The translations under genes were made by a program, and so were the position numbers. The notes below the pieces were generated by a model, which was not told the origin of the DNA, ran no database searches, and worked only from the letters and a program-made list of their open reading frames with translations. From NCBI GenBank assembly GCA_027068415.1, contig JAMOTD010000027.1, forward strand, positions 1 through 64,000: DNA of 64,000 bases. The letters run 5' to 3'. Below, piece by piece: positions 44,701 through 52,394 of the stretch. Within the stretch, counting starts at the first letter, position 1, and each line of letters begins with the position of its first letter. This stretch comes from Desulfurobacteriaceae bacterium (GTDB taxonomy: Bacteria; Aquificota; Aquificia; Desulfurobacteriales; Desulfurobacteriaceae).

Positions 44701-46240
44701 TCCCAAGGAGTACGCCCTCGGTGGAGGTAAGACGGTTAACGGTGAAAAGCTCAACTGTTCCGCCTGCCACGACGCTAAAGAAGGTAGACTTCCTCAGGCA
44801 AACATGGCCGACATCAACTCAAGTGATAGCCTTAGCCAGTTGATTGTTAAGGATGAAAACGGCCACATTAAGTACTTCGGCCTCGGCAGAGAAATTGTCA
44901 CCGTTCCGGTTAAGATTCCGGCTACCGCCTACAAGGAGGCCGTGAGGGTCTTCTTCAACTCTCCTGAGAACCCTGACGGCTCTCCCAAGTACGGAAAGGT
45001 GGGCGGTAAAGACGCAATGGTTACTACGGCCGGAGATATCCTCGTTAACGCCCTTGCAAACGGAGTTGACGTTGACAGGCACCTCGTTCCTATTCCCGTT
45101 GAGAGCTCCGGAATAGACGGAATTGCTTTCGCCCTTCCCGGAAAGAGCTCAAGCTGGAAAATGAAATTTGACGGAGTAGAGGCGGAGGTTGAGACCGAGG
45201 CCCTTCACGACGACGAAGTTCCCAGGAGGGCAATCGTTATAAGGCTTAAGAACGAGCTTCCCGAGCTCCTCGGCTTTGAGCACCACGCCAAGGAAATCCT
45301 TGAGGCTGGTGGAGAGACCCTTATTCCGGTCTTTACTCCTATAATTCCTTCAGAGTATATTGAGAGAATTAAGTTCAGCCTTGCTCAGCTGAAAGTCGCA
45401 AGCCCCGATGGTCTCTACATCAATTACGCCAAGATTCACAAGGTAAGGCACTCTGAGGGAGAGCACGTTCATTACGAGATTGATAAGGAGAACTTCAAAC
45501 CCGCTTCGGTTTCTATAAGCGAGGCTATCAGCAGGGGTTGGGCTTCCTACGATTCCTACACCAAGGAGCTGACAGTTAACGTTGCAGCCCTTAGGGAGGA
45601 AACTCCCGGAGAAGGCGAGCTGGTCTTTGCCCTTATGAGAACTCCTACCTCTTCTGTTTCAATACCTACCAGCGTTGAGGCCACTCTCGTTTCGGGAACC
45701 GAGGCAGACGTTAAGCTCAAGTTTAGCGGTGAAGAGCACAAGGTTAAAGTTAGGGTTGAAGACGATGGAACCTCAATTGCCGAAATTCTCGGGGAGACTC
45801 CTGAAGGCCAGAGGGAGCTCCTTAACTTTGCAAAAGAGTTTAAACTCAGCAAGGTTGTTTTAGGAATGAGGTTAACGGGAACTTCTGGGAAGTTTGAGCT
45901 CACCTTTGAAGGTGCCGCTCCTCTTGTTAACCCCGATAGGGCGGTTGTCGTCGTTCAAAGGGGAGAGACCAAAGTTGAGGTTAAGCCCTCCGTCTCCGGA
46001 AACGACCTTGTTGCCGAGGTTGACCTTGCCACCAGAACTACCGGCGAAGAGGAGCCCATTGTTGCCGTACTGGGCGAGAGGAGCACTACCCCGACCGTTG
46101 AGGTCTCCGGTACCGGAGGAGGCGGAGGAGGAGGTTGCTCAATGGGAGCTCCCCAGAGTGCCGCAAGCGGCCTTCTCAACCTCGGAGCTCTTCTAACCGG
46201 CCTTTTAGGGCTCTTTGGCTTCAGGAGGAAGAAACACTGA
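41702..46240 (+). CDS. Octahaem surface cytochrome c with an in-frame UGA (probable selenoprotein)
   Basis: Read through one UGA at codon 140 (42119-42121), this is a single frame of 1,512 residues; the halves before and after the UGA share the frame. A signal peptide (basic n-region, FILSALVASQASA) leads to eight CxxCH haem sites: CAQCH (77-81), CNSCH, CFMCH, CSYCH, CLSCH, CVDCH, CEVCH and CSACH. The last 350 residues are beta-rich. The end is a Gly-rich linker, a Cys, a hydrophobic helix and RRKKH, a CTERM-type surface-sorting tail. ATG 41702 follows GGAGGT. The protein likely carries electrons at or outside the outer membrane. If UGA is not decoded as Sec, it is a truncated 139-residue monohaem protein plus an orphan. 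Confidence 0.75.
42119..42146 (+). promoter_or_regulatory. UGA codon followed by a SECIS-like hairpin
   Basis: After the UGA come 11 bases, then stem CCGCC (42133-42137), loop AGTT (42138-42141) and GGCGG (42142-42146). The loop lies 16 bases after the UGA and carries G-U in its first half, within the usual limits for bacterial selenocysteine insertion elements (short stem, small loop with an early G, 16-37 bases from UGA). Confidence 0.6.
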
Positions 46241-46268
46241 TAGGGCTTTCTGCCCTTAGTTTTCCGAG

Positions 46269-46290
46269 GGGGGCCTTGAGCCCCCCTTTA
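46269..46290 (+). terminator. Intrinsic terminator after the cytochrome gene
   Basis: GGGGGGC (46269-46275) pairs with GCCCCCC (46281-46287) around a 5-nt loop, followed by TTTATAATTT. Confidence 0.6.
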
Positions 46291-46321
46291 TAATTTCCGG
46301 ATAATGGACTCTGGAGGAAAA

Positions 46322-47593
46322 ATGAAGAGAAAACTGGGACTGCTTTTAACCGCCACCCTCTTTCTTCTCTCCTGCTCCGGCGGAGAGAAGGGTACAACTC
46401 AGACAAAGAGCCCAAAAACTTTAGAGCTCAAAAAGGAAAAGATCTGCTCCGACGATACGGTTTTGGCCGAAGGTAAGGGTATAAGGGTAACCGTTGCAGA
46501 CTACAAGTACACTTTAAAGCTCCTAAATCCCGAGGCAAAGAGTTTTTTTCAGAGCCATCCCCGGGAGCTCCTAAAGAGAATGGTTAACCGCCGTCTCGTT
46601 CTGGCCTACATTGAAGACAGCGGCCTTGCAAAAAAATACGGCCTTGATAGAGAAATGGAGGAGTTTAAGAAGGAGTACCTCTCAAGGAAGTACGTCTCGG
46701 CAGAGGCCCGCAAGAGGTTAAAGCCCATAACAGAAGAGGATATTGAGAAGAGGTTTAAGGAGCTCTTCCCCGATAAAGACCCCAAGAAGATGAGTAAGGG
46801 GGATAAGGAGTTTATCAGGAATGAGCTCAGGGTGAAGTTCTACGACGAGGCGGTAAAGTCAATCTACTCTGAGGTAGAGAAGAAGATTGAGGTTAAAAAG
46901 GGTAACGGCGAAGTGGTGGTAAGCTGTTGCGGGATAGAGCTGAAAGGAAAGCCCGGAGAGGAGGAGAAGTTAAAGGAGGAGCTCCTAACAGACTACTTCT
47001 ACAGGCGGGCCTTAAAGGCCGGCTACGGTAAAAATCCCGAGTTTAAGAGAATGTTTACCGAGTACTTTGCCGGTAAGGCAATAGAAGTTTTTAGAAAGGA
47101 GCTCTCAAAGGGAATAAAGCCCACCCCTCAGGAGGTAGAGGAGTTTTACCGGAAGAACATAGATAAGTTCAAGATGCCCGACAGAGTAAAGGCCGTTGTT
47201 TTCTACTTTAGGGATAAGAAGCAGGCGGAGGAGGCCGAGAAGCTTTTAATGAAGGGTAAGAGCTGGCAGGAGATTGCAAAGCGCTTCGGCCAGTTTAACG
47301 CCAAGGAGAAGACCTACTACAAAGACGCAAAAGACCCGATAGGGGTTGCCCTCTTTTCAATAGGGAACCCGAAGGAGAGGAAGCCCGTAATAATTTCACT
47401 ATCGGAAGACAGATACGCCCTTATCTATCCCCTTAAGTACGAGCCCGGAGGGTCTATTCCACTTAAAAGGGCTGAGCGTTTTATAGCCCTGAAGCTTAAA
47501 GAGCAGAAGCTGAGGGAAAAAGAGGAGGAGAAGCTAAAAGAGCTCTGGAAAGAGTACGGGGTGAAGCTTGAGAACCTTGACTGTTTAAGATAG
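46322..47593 (+). CDS. Parvulin/SurA-like peptidyl-prolyl isomerase lipoprotein
   Basis: A 423-residue exported protein. A lipobox (LLSC) at about residues 15-18 of the ATG 46322 start predicts lipid anchoring; GGAGG precedes that ATG while the earlier ATG at 46304 has no site. The N-terminal part is SurA-like helical (MVNRRLVLAYIEDSGLAKKYG), and the C-terminal part has a parvulin-like segment (PDRVKAVVFYF, AEKLLMKGKSWQEIAKRFG). It directly follows the surface cytochrome and may help fold or deliver it. Confidence 0.72.
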   Translation: MKRKLGLLLTATLFLLSCSGGEKGTTQTKSPKTLELKKEKICSDDTVLAEGKGIRVTVADYKYTLKLLNPEAKSFFQSHPRELLKRMVNRRLVLAYIEDSGLAKKYGLDREMEEFKKEYLSRKYVSAEARKRLKPITEEDIEKRFKELFPDKDPKKMSKGDKEFIRNELRVKFYDEAVKSIYSEVEKKIEVKKGNGEVVVSCCGIELKGKPGEEEKLKEELLTDYFYRRALKAGYGKNPEFKRMFTEYFAGKAIEVFRKELSKGIKPTPQEVEEFYRKNIDKFKMPDRVKAVVFYFRDKKQAEEAEKLLMKGKSWQEIAKRFGQFNAKEKTYYKDAKDPIGVALFSIGNPKERKPVIISLSEDRYALIYPLKYEPGGSIPLKRAERFIALKLKEQKLREKEEEKLKELWKEYGVKLENLDCLR

Positions 47594-48568
47594 GAGCTCC
47601 CCCTTTATCTCCTCCCAACTGCGTTGGGGCTGAGGGAAGGGCTCCTTAAAGAACTCCTCGTACCTCTCAACGACCTGCTCCCAGCGGGGGAGGCTCGTCT
47701 GAGCCCCCTCTGCCTCTATTGTGAAGGAGGCGACCGTTGAAGCAATCTTTGCCGCCGTTTCAACGGTGTATCCCTTGAGGAGTGCAGAGATAAAGCCCGC
47801 CCTGTGGGAATCTCCCGCTCCGGTTGGGTCAACCAGCTTCTTGGGTTTAACTGCCGGAACCCTAAAGGACTTGCACTTAAATATGACGATAGAGCCCTGA
47901 GCGCCTAAGGAGATGCACACGAGGTTGGGCCCTTTCTCTCCCTTAACAAGCTCCTTTATGCTCTTTATCTTTAGGAGCTCCTTAATCCTCTTTGCCTCGT
48001 GGTTGTTCATGAAGAGCATGTGGGTTTTCGGTATTAACCTTACCACCCTGTAGGGGTAGCTGAAGGTCTCCTGCCCCGGGTCAAAGCTCACAACGCTCTT
48101 TACAGAGTTCTTCTTTAAAATGTGGTAGTAAAACTCAAAGTGCCCCGTTGAGAAGTGGCAGACCTCGTGGCGGTTTGCAAGCTCAATCGCCCTTCTCCAG
48201 TTCTCAAAGAGAACCCTTGAAGTGCCCCTCTTGTTCTCGTAGTAGTAGAGAATTTGGTCGTCACTACCCTCTTTGCTTATTATGAAACTTCTTGGCATCA
48301 GGAAAGGAGCCGGCAGTAGGCCTTTTATGTCAACGCCTTCTTCTTTCAGGTGTCTTTCGTAGTTTGTCCTCTTGAAGTCGCTTCCCGCAACTGCAAAGAG
48401 GGAGCTCCTAACTCCGAGCCTTGCCGCCGCAACAGCAACGTTTGCCCCCGCTCCTCCGTAGGTGTAGCGGTACTTCTCCGCCTGAACGGTTTCGTTTACC
48501 GAAGCGAACTTCTTAACAACTAAGACGTTATCTATAACGACGCTTCCGAAGGATAGGAGCTCTCTCAT
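47585..48568 (-). CDS. PfkB-family carbohydrate kinase
   Basis: Sugar or nucleoside kinase of the ribokinase family. The 327-residue protein has the N-terminal GGAGANVAVAAARLG motif near 38-52 and the C-terminal catalytic motif DPTGAGDSHRAGF near 252-264, with the catalytic Asp retained. The substrate is not clear; adenosine, ribose or fructose-type kinases are possible. It converges on the PpiC-like gene with a 9-bp overlap. The gap upstream holds TAGAAT as a possible -10. Confidence 0.85.
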   Translation of the reverse strand: MRELLSFGSVVIDNVLVVKKFASVNETVQAEKYRYTYGGAGANVAVAAARLGVRSSLFAVAGSDFKRTNYERHLKEEGVDIKGLLPAPFLMPRSFIISKEGSDDQILYYYENKRGTSRVLFENWRRAIELANRHEVCHFSTGHFEFYYHILKKNSVKSVVSFDPGQETFSYPYRVVRLIPKTHMLFMNNHEAKRIKELLKIKSIKELVKGEKGPNLVCISLGAQGSIVIFKCKSFRVPAVKPKKLVDPTGAGDSHRAGFISALLKGYTVETAAKIASTVASFTIEAEGAQTSLPRWEQVVERYEEFFKEPFPQPQRSWEEIKGELLS

Positions 48569-48669
48569 GGGGCTCTCCGTTTTCGGCGTACTTTAGGCTA
48601 TTCTACCATTCCTGTCTTTGTCCTTTTTATGTTCCTTGAGATAAACCGGGGAGCTACCAATTGATTTTT

Positions 48670-49206
48670 CTACCGGGAGTTTGAAGAGGTTAGGGAGATT
48701 AGCTTTTCGGCGTTTTCGTAGAGCTTCCTCCCCAGGCCTGCTTTTTCAATAAAGAGAGCTCCCACCCTTCTATCCTTCCTTATTGCGTTTCCGATTTCCT
48801 CGCTGGTGAAGAGGTCTTCAAGGGTTAGCCAGTTTTCCCTCTTTAACCTCTCCTTCGTTCTGGGGCTTAAGTCCTCTGCAAGGATTAAAACCCCCTCGGG
48901 GCTTCTTAACTCCTTTATCTCGTCTTGACCGATTACGGTTATTCCGGTCTTGTGGCAGAGGGAAATGAGGTGAAGAATGTAGTCTTTTAAGGCCTTTACC
49001 GTTTGGTTGTAGATTTCATCGGGGTCTTTCTTGCCCCTAAACTTCCTCTTTACGAAGTCCTTGATGCACTTATAGGTGGGGCAAACGTTGTAGCCCCTTC
49101 CCGGCAGTTTCCTCGTAAGGTCGGGAAGGAGCTCCCCCTCAAACTCAACAAACCTTATAAACTCCTCGTTTTCTCCCTTTCTCTTACAGCCTGCGCAGGT
49201 CCTCAT
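48670..49206 (-). CDS. YlxR-YlxQ fusion: RNA-binding protein
   Basis: A 178-residue protein joining two domains that are usually separate neighbours of nusA. The N-terminal YlxR/DUF448 part is RTCAGCKRKG, then the FIRFV strand and PGRGYNVCPTYKCI (1-65). The C-terminal L7Ae-like YlxQ part runs from about 70 to 175 (GVLILAEDLSPRTKERL). Both bind RNA. It overlaps the nusA stop as TAATG and belongs to the rimP-nusA operon. infB is not in the window. Confidence 0.8.
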   Translation of the reverse strand: MRTCAGCKRKGENEEFIRFVEFEGELLPDLTRKLPGRGYNVCPTYKCIKDFVKRKFRGKKDPDEIYNQTVKALKDYILHLISLCHKTGITVIGQDEIKELRSPEGVLILAEDLSPRTKERLKRENWLTLEDLFTSEEIGNAIRKDRRVGALFIEKAGLGRKLYENAEKLISLTSSNSR

Positions 49207-50345
49207 TACTCCTCTTCCTCAAAGCCCTCTTCAAGCTCTTCCAACTTCCTGTAGTCGCTCTCCTTGATTATGTCTATTCCGACAACCTGTCCGGCCTGTG
49301 CGGCCAGCTTTGAGGCGAGCCTTGCGTTTACTCCCCTCTTTCCTATTGCAAGGGAGAGCTGGTCGTCGGGAACTACAACTTCAACTCTGAGCTCTCCGTT
49401 CTCGTCCTCGTAGCTCTCTGCGTGGACAACCTTTGCCGGCGAGAGGGCCTCTGCAACGAGCTTTGCGACGTCGTCGTGCCACCTGATTATCTCTATCTTC
49501 TCGCCTGAGAGCTCCCTTGAAATGGGCAAAATCCTGCTACCCTTAACGCCGATGCAGGCTCCTACCGGGTCTATGTAGTCCTCCTTAGCATCAACTGCCA
49601 CCTTTGCCCTTACTCCCGGCTCCCTCGCAACGGCCTTAATCTCTACGAGCCCCTCTGCAACCTCTGGAATCTCAATCTCCATGAGCCTCTTAAGGAGTTT
49701 TGGGTGGGTTCTTGAGAGGATTACGTAGGGGGGCGGATAGTCGTCTATCCTTGAGGGCTTCTTCCTGTTATACCTCTTGTAGTCAAAGACGACGTCGTAG
49801 ATGTAGGCCCTTACCCTGTCGCCTATTTTGTACTTCTCCTTCGGAATCTGCTCCTCTTTCGGGAGAATTCCTACAACCCTTCCCAGGTCAACGATTATGT
49901 CTCCATTTCTCTTTATCTCTTTAACCGTTCCGGAGATTACGTCTCCGATTTTCTCTTTAAAGTAGTCGTAGAGAGCTCTCCTTTCGGCCTCGGTAATCTT
50001 CTCGTGAATTACCTGAGCCGCTGCCTTTGCGGCAATCCTTCCGAGTTCCTCGGTTTTTATTTCAACGAGAACTTTGTCTCCCGGTTTTATTTCATCTCCG
50101 AAGAGCTCCCTTGCCTCCTCAACCGATATTTCCGTGTCGGGGTCTTTTACTTCTTCAACGACCGTTTTTTCCTGAAATATTCCGAAGTCTTTTCCGTCCT
50201 CATCAATTTTTACAACAAGGTTTCCCCTATATCCGGCCTTTTTGGCGGCGTTTATAATCCCTACCTTCACCGCCTCTATTACGTCTTCCTTTGAAATTCC
50301 TTTCTCCTTGCAAAGGAGCTCTATCGTTTTTCCGAGACTTTCCAT
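49206..50345 (-). CDS. nusA: Transcription termination/antitermination factor NusA
   Basis: RNA-polymerase-associated factor controlling pausing, termination and antitermination. The 379-residue protein has the N-terminal domain, an S1 domain (GDVISGTVKEIKRNGDIIVDLG, about 130-195), and two KH domains (DPVGACIGVKGSRI and LSLAIGKRGVNARLASKL), ending in an acidic tail. The C-terminal acidic repeats of proteobacterial NusA are absent, as in many thermophiles. It lies 18 bp after rimP. Confidence 0.96.
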   Translation of the reverse strand: MESLGKTIELLCKEKGISKEDVIEAVKVGIINAAKKAGYRGNLVVKIDEDGKDFGIFQEKTVVEEVKDPDTEISVEEARELFGDEIKPGDKVLVEIKTEELGRIAAKAAAQVIHEKITEAERRALYDYFKEKIGDVISGTVKEIKRNGDIIVDLGRVVGILPKEEQIPKEKYKIGDRVRAYIYDVVFDYKRYNRKKPSRIDDYPPPYVILSRTHPKLLKRLMEIEIPEVAEGLVEIKAVAREPGVRAKVAVDAKEDYIDPVGACIGVKGSRILPISRELSGEKIEIIRWHDDVAKLVAEALSPAKVVHAESYEDENGELRVEVVVPDDQLSLAIGKRGVNARLASKLAAQAGQVVGIDIIKESDYRKLEELEEGFEEEE

Positions 50346-50363
50346 TTACGTTGGCCTCCTTAT

Positions 50364-50852
50364 TTACTTGTCAAAGAGGGAATCTATGTCCACCCTCGCG
50401 CTCTTTATCTTCTCGTAAGGTATCTCAACCTCGGCGTTCCTTGAAACGTCGTGAACCGTAACTCCCCTCTCTGAGGTTGAGATAACCTCTCCCTTAAAGT
50501 TCCTCTGGTTATCAAGGGGCTCGGTGGTCTTAATCTTAACCACTATTCCCTTGTGCCTCTCAAAGTCCTTCTGGCTCTTTAAGGGCCTATCAAGGCCTGG
50601 GGATGAAACCTCAAGGTTGTAGGAGTGGGGAATGACGTCCTCAACGTCCAAAATGGTTCCGATTCTCTCGCTAATCCACTGGCAGTCGGAGATTGTAATT
50701 CCGCCCTGAGGTCTGTCTGCGTAAATCCTCAAGACCCAGCCTACAGGCTCCCTCACGAATTCTATGTCAACAAGCTCAAAGCCGCCCTCTTCCAAAATTG
50801 GGGCTAAGAGCTCCTTAACCCTCTCAACAATCTCTTTGGCTTTCTCTTCCAT
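50364..50852 (-). CDS. rimP: Ribosome maturation factor RimP
   Basis: A 162-residue factor for 30S subunit maturation. Family motifs: LAPILEEGGFELVDIEFV, GGITISDCQWISERIG, SSPGLDRPLKSQKDFERHKG. I preferred ATG 50852, spaced correctly behind GAGGTGG, over GTG 50858, which overlaps that site. It heads a minus-strand operon with nusA and the YlxR-YlxQ fusion, downstream of a promoter and an intrinsic terminator in its own leader. Confidence 0.92.
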   Translation of the reverse strand: MEEKAKEIVERVKELLAPILEEGGFELVDIEFVREPVGWVLRIYADRPQGGITISDCQWISERIGTILDVEDVIPHSYNLEVSSPGLDRPLKSQKDFERHKGIVVKIKTTEPLDNQRNFKGEVISTSERGVTVHDVSRNAEVEIPYEKIKSARVDIDSLFDK

Positions 50853-50873
50853 AGCCACCTCAAAAGTGGGGTT

Positions 50874-50905
50874 AAATAAAAAGGAGCGGTTCCGAAGAAC
50901 CGCTC
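50874..50905 (-). terminator. Strong intrinsic terminator in the rimP-nusA leader
   Basis: On the minus strand GAGCGGTTC-TTCG-GAACCGCTC forms a 9-bp stem with a stable TTCG loop (50905-50884), followed by CTTTTTATTT. It lies 22 bp before the rimP start. Confidence 0.75.
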
Positions 50906-50959
50906 TAAGAACAAAGTATGAGTGCGATGAACACAGACAGCTTCTAACCGCCGCTTCTA

Positions 50960-50988
50960 AATTTAGTGCTCTTTACCTTTGTTAGCAA
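50960..50988 (-). promoter_or_regulatory. Minus-strand promoter of the rimP-nusA leader or a small RNA
   Basis: TTGCTA (50988-50983) and TAAATT (50965-50960) are 17 bp apart. A transcript from here would run about 78 nt to the terminator at 50874, then into rimP if termination fails. No ORF lies in this stretch. Confidence 0.5.
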
Positions 50989-51043
50989 ATTGGTAGTGTT
51001 AAAATAGCTTAGCCGGTTAAAACGATAGAATAAAGAGGGGGAA

Positions 51044-51952
51044 ATGGAGAGAGAGCTCCTTGAGCAAATTCTTACAGAGCTTAGGGCTATCAGAGCTATC
51101 TTAGAGGAGAAAACAGAGGGGAAAGGTCGGTTTGTAAAAGAAGAGAAAAACCTCTCAAACTTAGCAAGTATACCCAGGCCTGAGGCTAATGAAAGTTCTG
51201 AAAAGCCTTTGGATATAGGTTATGAATTCATAATCAATTCTCTTAAAATGAGAGGTCTTAAGGTAAAAGACTATACGCTCGTTGAAAACGGTTCTTCAAC
51301 TTGGGACAAGCTTGCTCTTTTTATGGGAAAACATTTTCGCCACATAAAGCTTGTTTATAAGCACATAAAGAAAACCTTAAGCTCTGGCGAGTTTTTCACC
51401 GTTTCTCTCAAAGGGTTGCCCCAGGAAACAATTAGTTATATAACTAATTGGTGTACAGAGCTCCATCAGCTTGCTCTCCTTGAAGAATATAAGTATTCAA
51501 AATCTCCGTACTTCCTTTTAAGAGCAAGAATTAACAGAACTCCTGAAGTTATTAACTTTTTTACAGGAGGGTGGCTTGAATTATTCGTTATAGAGGTTGT
51601 AAAACGAACTCTTCGGGAAAAAGGTTTCTCTCCTTACATGATTAGGAATGTAAAAGTTGAGTATCCCAACGGAGATGAGGGGGAGTTTGACCTTTTCCTA
51701 AACTTAAAGTCAAATCTATTCTGGTTTGAGTCAAAGGCTGGCGAGTATCAAAGTCATATTTCAAAATATTCCAAGATAGCCAAAATGTTCTCCTTACCTA
51801 AGGAGAGAAGTTTTATCATTTTAGCCGAAATTACTCCAGATAAGGCGAAAGATTTAGGAAACCTATACAATATGAGTGTTTCCTACGTTGAAGATTTCCC
51901 TTCTCTATTTAAGGAGAGGGTAGAGAAGTTCACTATCTATAGTACTTCATAG
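51044..51952 (+). CDS. Solitary PD-(D/E)XK nuclease-like protein
   Basis: A 302-residue protein of AT-rich codon use unlike its neighbours. The N-terminus is a short coiled coil (ELLEQILTELRAIRAILEEK). The C-terminal third has a restriction-nuclease fold pattern: FTGGWLELFVIEVV (first Glu), EGEFDLFL (Asp), FWFESKAG (ExK core) and KYSKIAKMFSLP. This resembles the nuclease domain of CARF-type proteins such as Card1/Can2 (DUF1887), but no CARF domain or CRISPR array is nearby. It converges on smpB with a 20-bp overlap and is probably an acquired defence gene. Confidence 0.55.
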   Translation: MERELLEQILTELRAIRAILEEKTEGKGRFVKEEKNLSNLASIPRPEANESSEKPLDIGYEFIINSLKMRGLKVKDYTLVENGSSTWDKLALFMGKHFRHIKLVYKHIKKTLSSGEFFTVSLKGLPQETISYITNWCTELHQLALLEEYKYSKSPYFLLRARINRTPEVINFFTGGWLELFVIEVVKRTLREKGFSPYMIRNVKVEYPNGDEGEFDLFLNLKSNLFWFESKAGEYQSHISKYSKIAKMFSLPKERSFIILAEITPDKAKDLGNLYNMSVSYVEDFPSLFKERVEKFTIYSTS

Positions 51953-52394
51953 CCTTCTGAGCTTCCCTCTCAAGCTCGCGCCTCTTTATTGCCTCTCTCT
52001 TGTCGTACTTCTTCTTTCCTTTAACGAGAGCTATCTCTACCTTGGCCTTTCCCCTCTTGTTGAAGTAAATCCGCAGGGGAACAATTGTTAAGCCCTTCTC
52101 TGCAACTTTTCCCGCAAGCCTCTTTATCTCCCTCTTGTGGAGAAGGAGCCTTCTCTTCCTCGTAGGCTCGTGGTTAAAGAGGTTTCCGTGTGTGTAGGGG
52201 GCTATGTAGGCGTTAAAGAGGAAGGCCTCGCCGTTTTCTATTCTGACGAAGGCGTCCCTTATGTTTGCTTTACCTTCTCTTAGGGATTTTACCTCAGTTC
52301 CTTTGAGCTCTATTCCGGCCTCGTACTTCTCAAGTATCTCGTAGTCAAAGTAGGCCTTTTTGTTCTTTATCTCTGGGGCGTTTCCTCCGGCCAT
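51933..52394 (-). CDS. smpB: SsrA-binding protein SmpB
   Basis: Binds tmRNA and brings it to stalled ribosomes for trans-translation. The 153-residue protein has KAYFDYEILEKYEAGIELKG near the start, then TEVKSLREGK, the NAYIAPY segment, and the basic tail KKYDKREAIKRRE. It overlaps the upstream S1 gene by 28 bp. The tmRNA gene itself is not in the window. Confidence 0.96.
   Translation of the reverse strand: MAGGNAPEIKNKKAYFDYEILEKYEAGIELKGTEVKSLREGKANIRDAFVRIENGEAFLFNAYIAPYTHGNLFNHEPTRKRRLLLHKREIKRLAGKVAEKGLTIVPLRIYFNKRGKAKVEIALVKGKKKYDKREAIKRRELEREAQKAMKYYR

Noticed and set aside
46110-46135. Poly-Gly codon run near the cytochrome C-terminus as a phase-variable repeat
   Set aside because: The Gly codons are mixed (GGA, GGC, GGT), so there is no true short tandem repeat.
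42140-46240. Separate gene starting at TTG 42140 after the cytochrome stop
   Set aside because: The TTG lies inside the SECIS-like stem, has no ribosome site and no signal peptide, and shares the frame of the upstream haem ORF. Read-through is the better explanation.
48610-48630. GGACAAAG sequence upstream of the PfkB kinase, resembling the island box
   Set aside because: It is in the opposite orientation relative to its gene, lacks the TATTWA neighbour, and matches only the short core.
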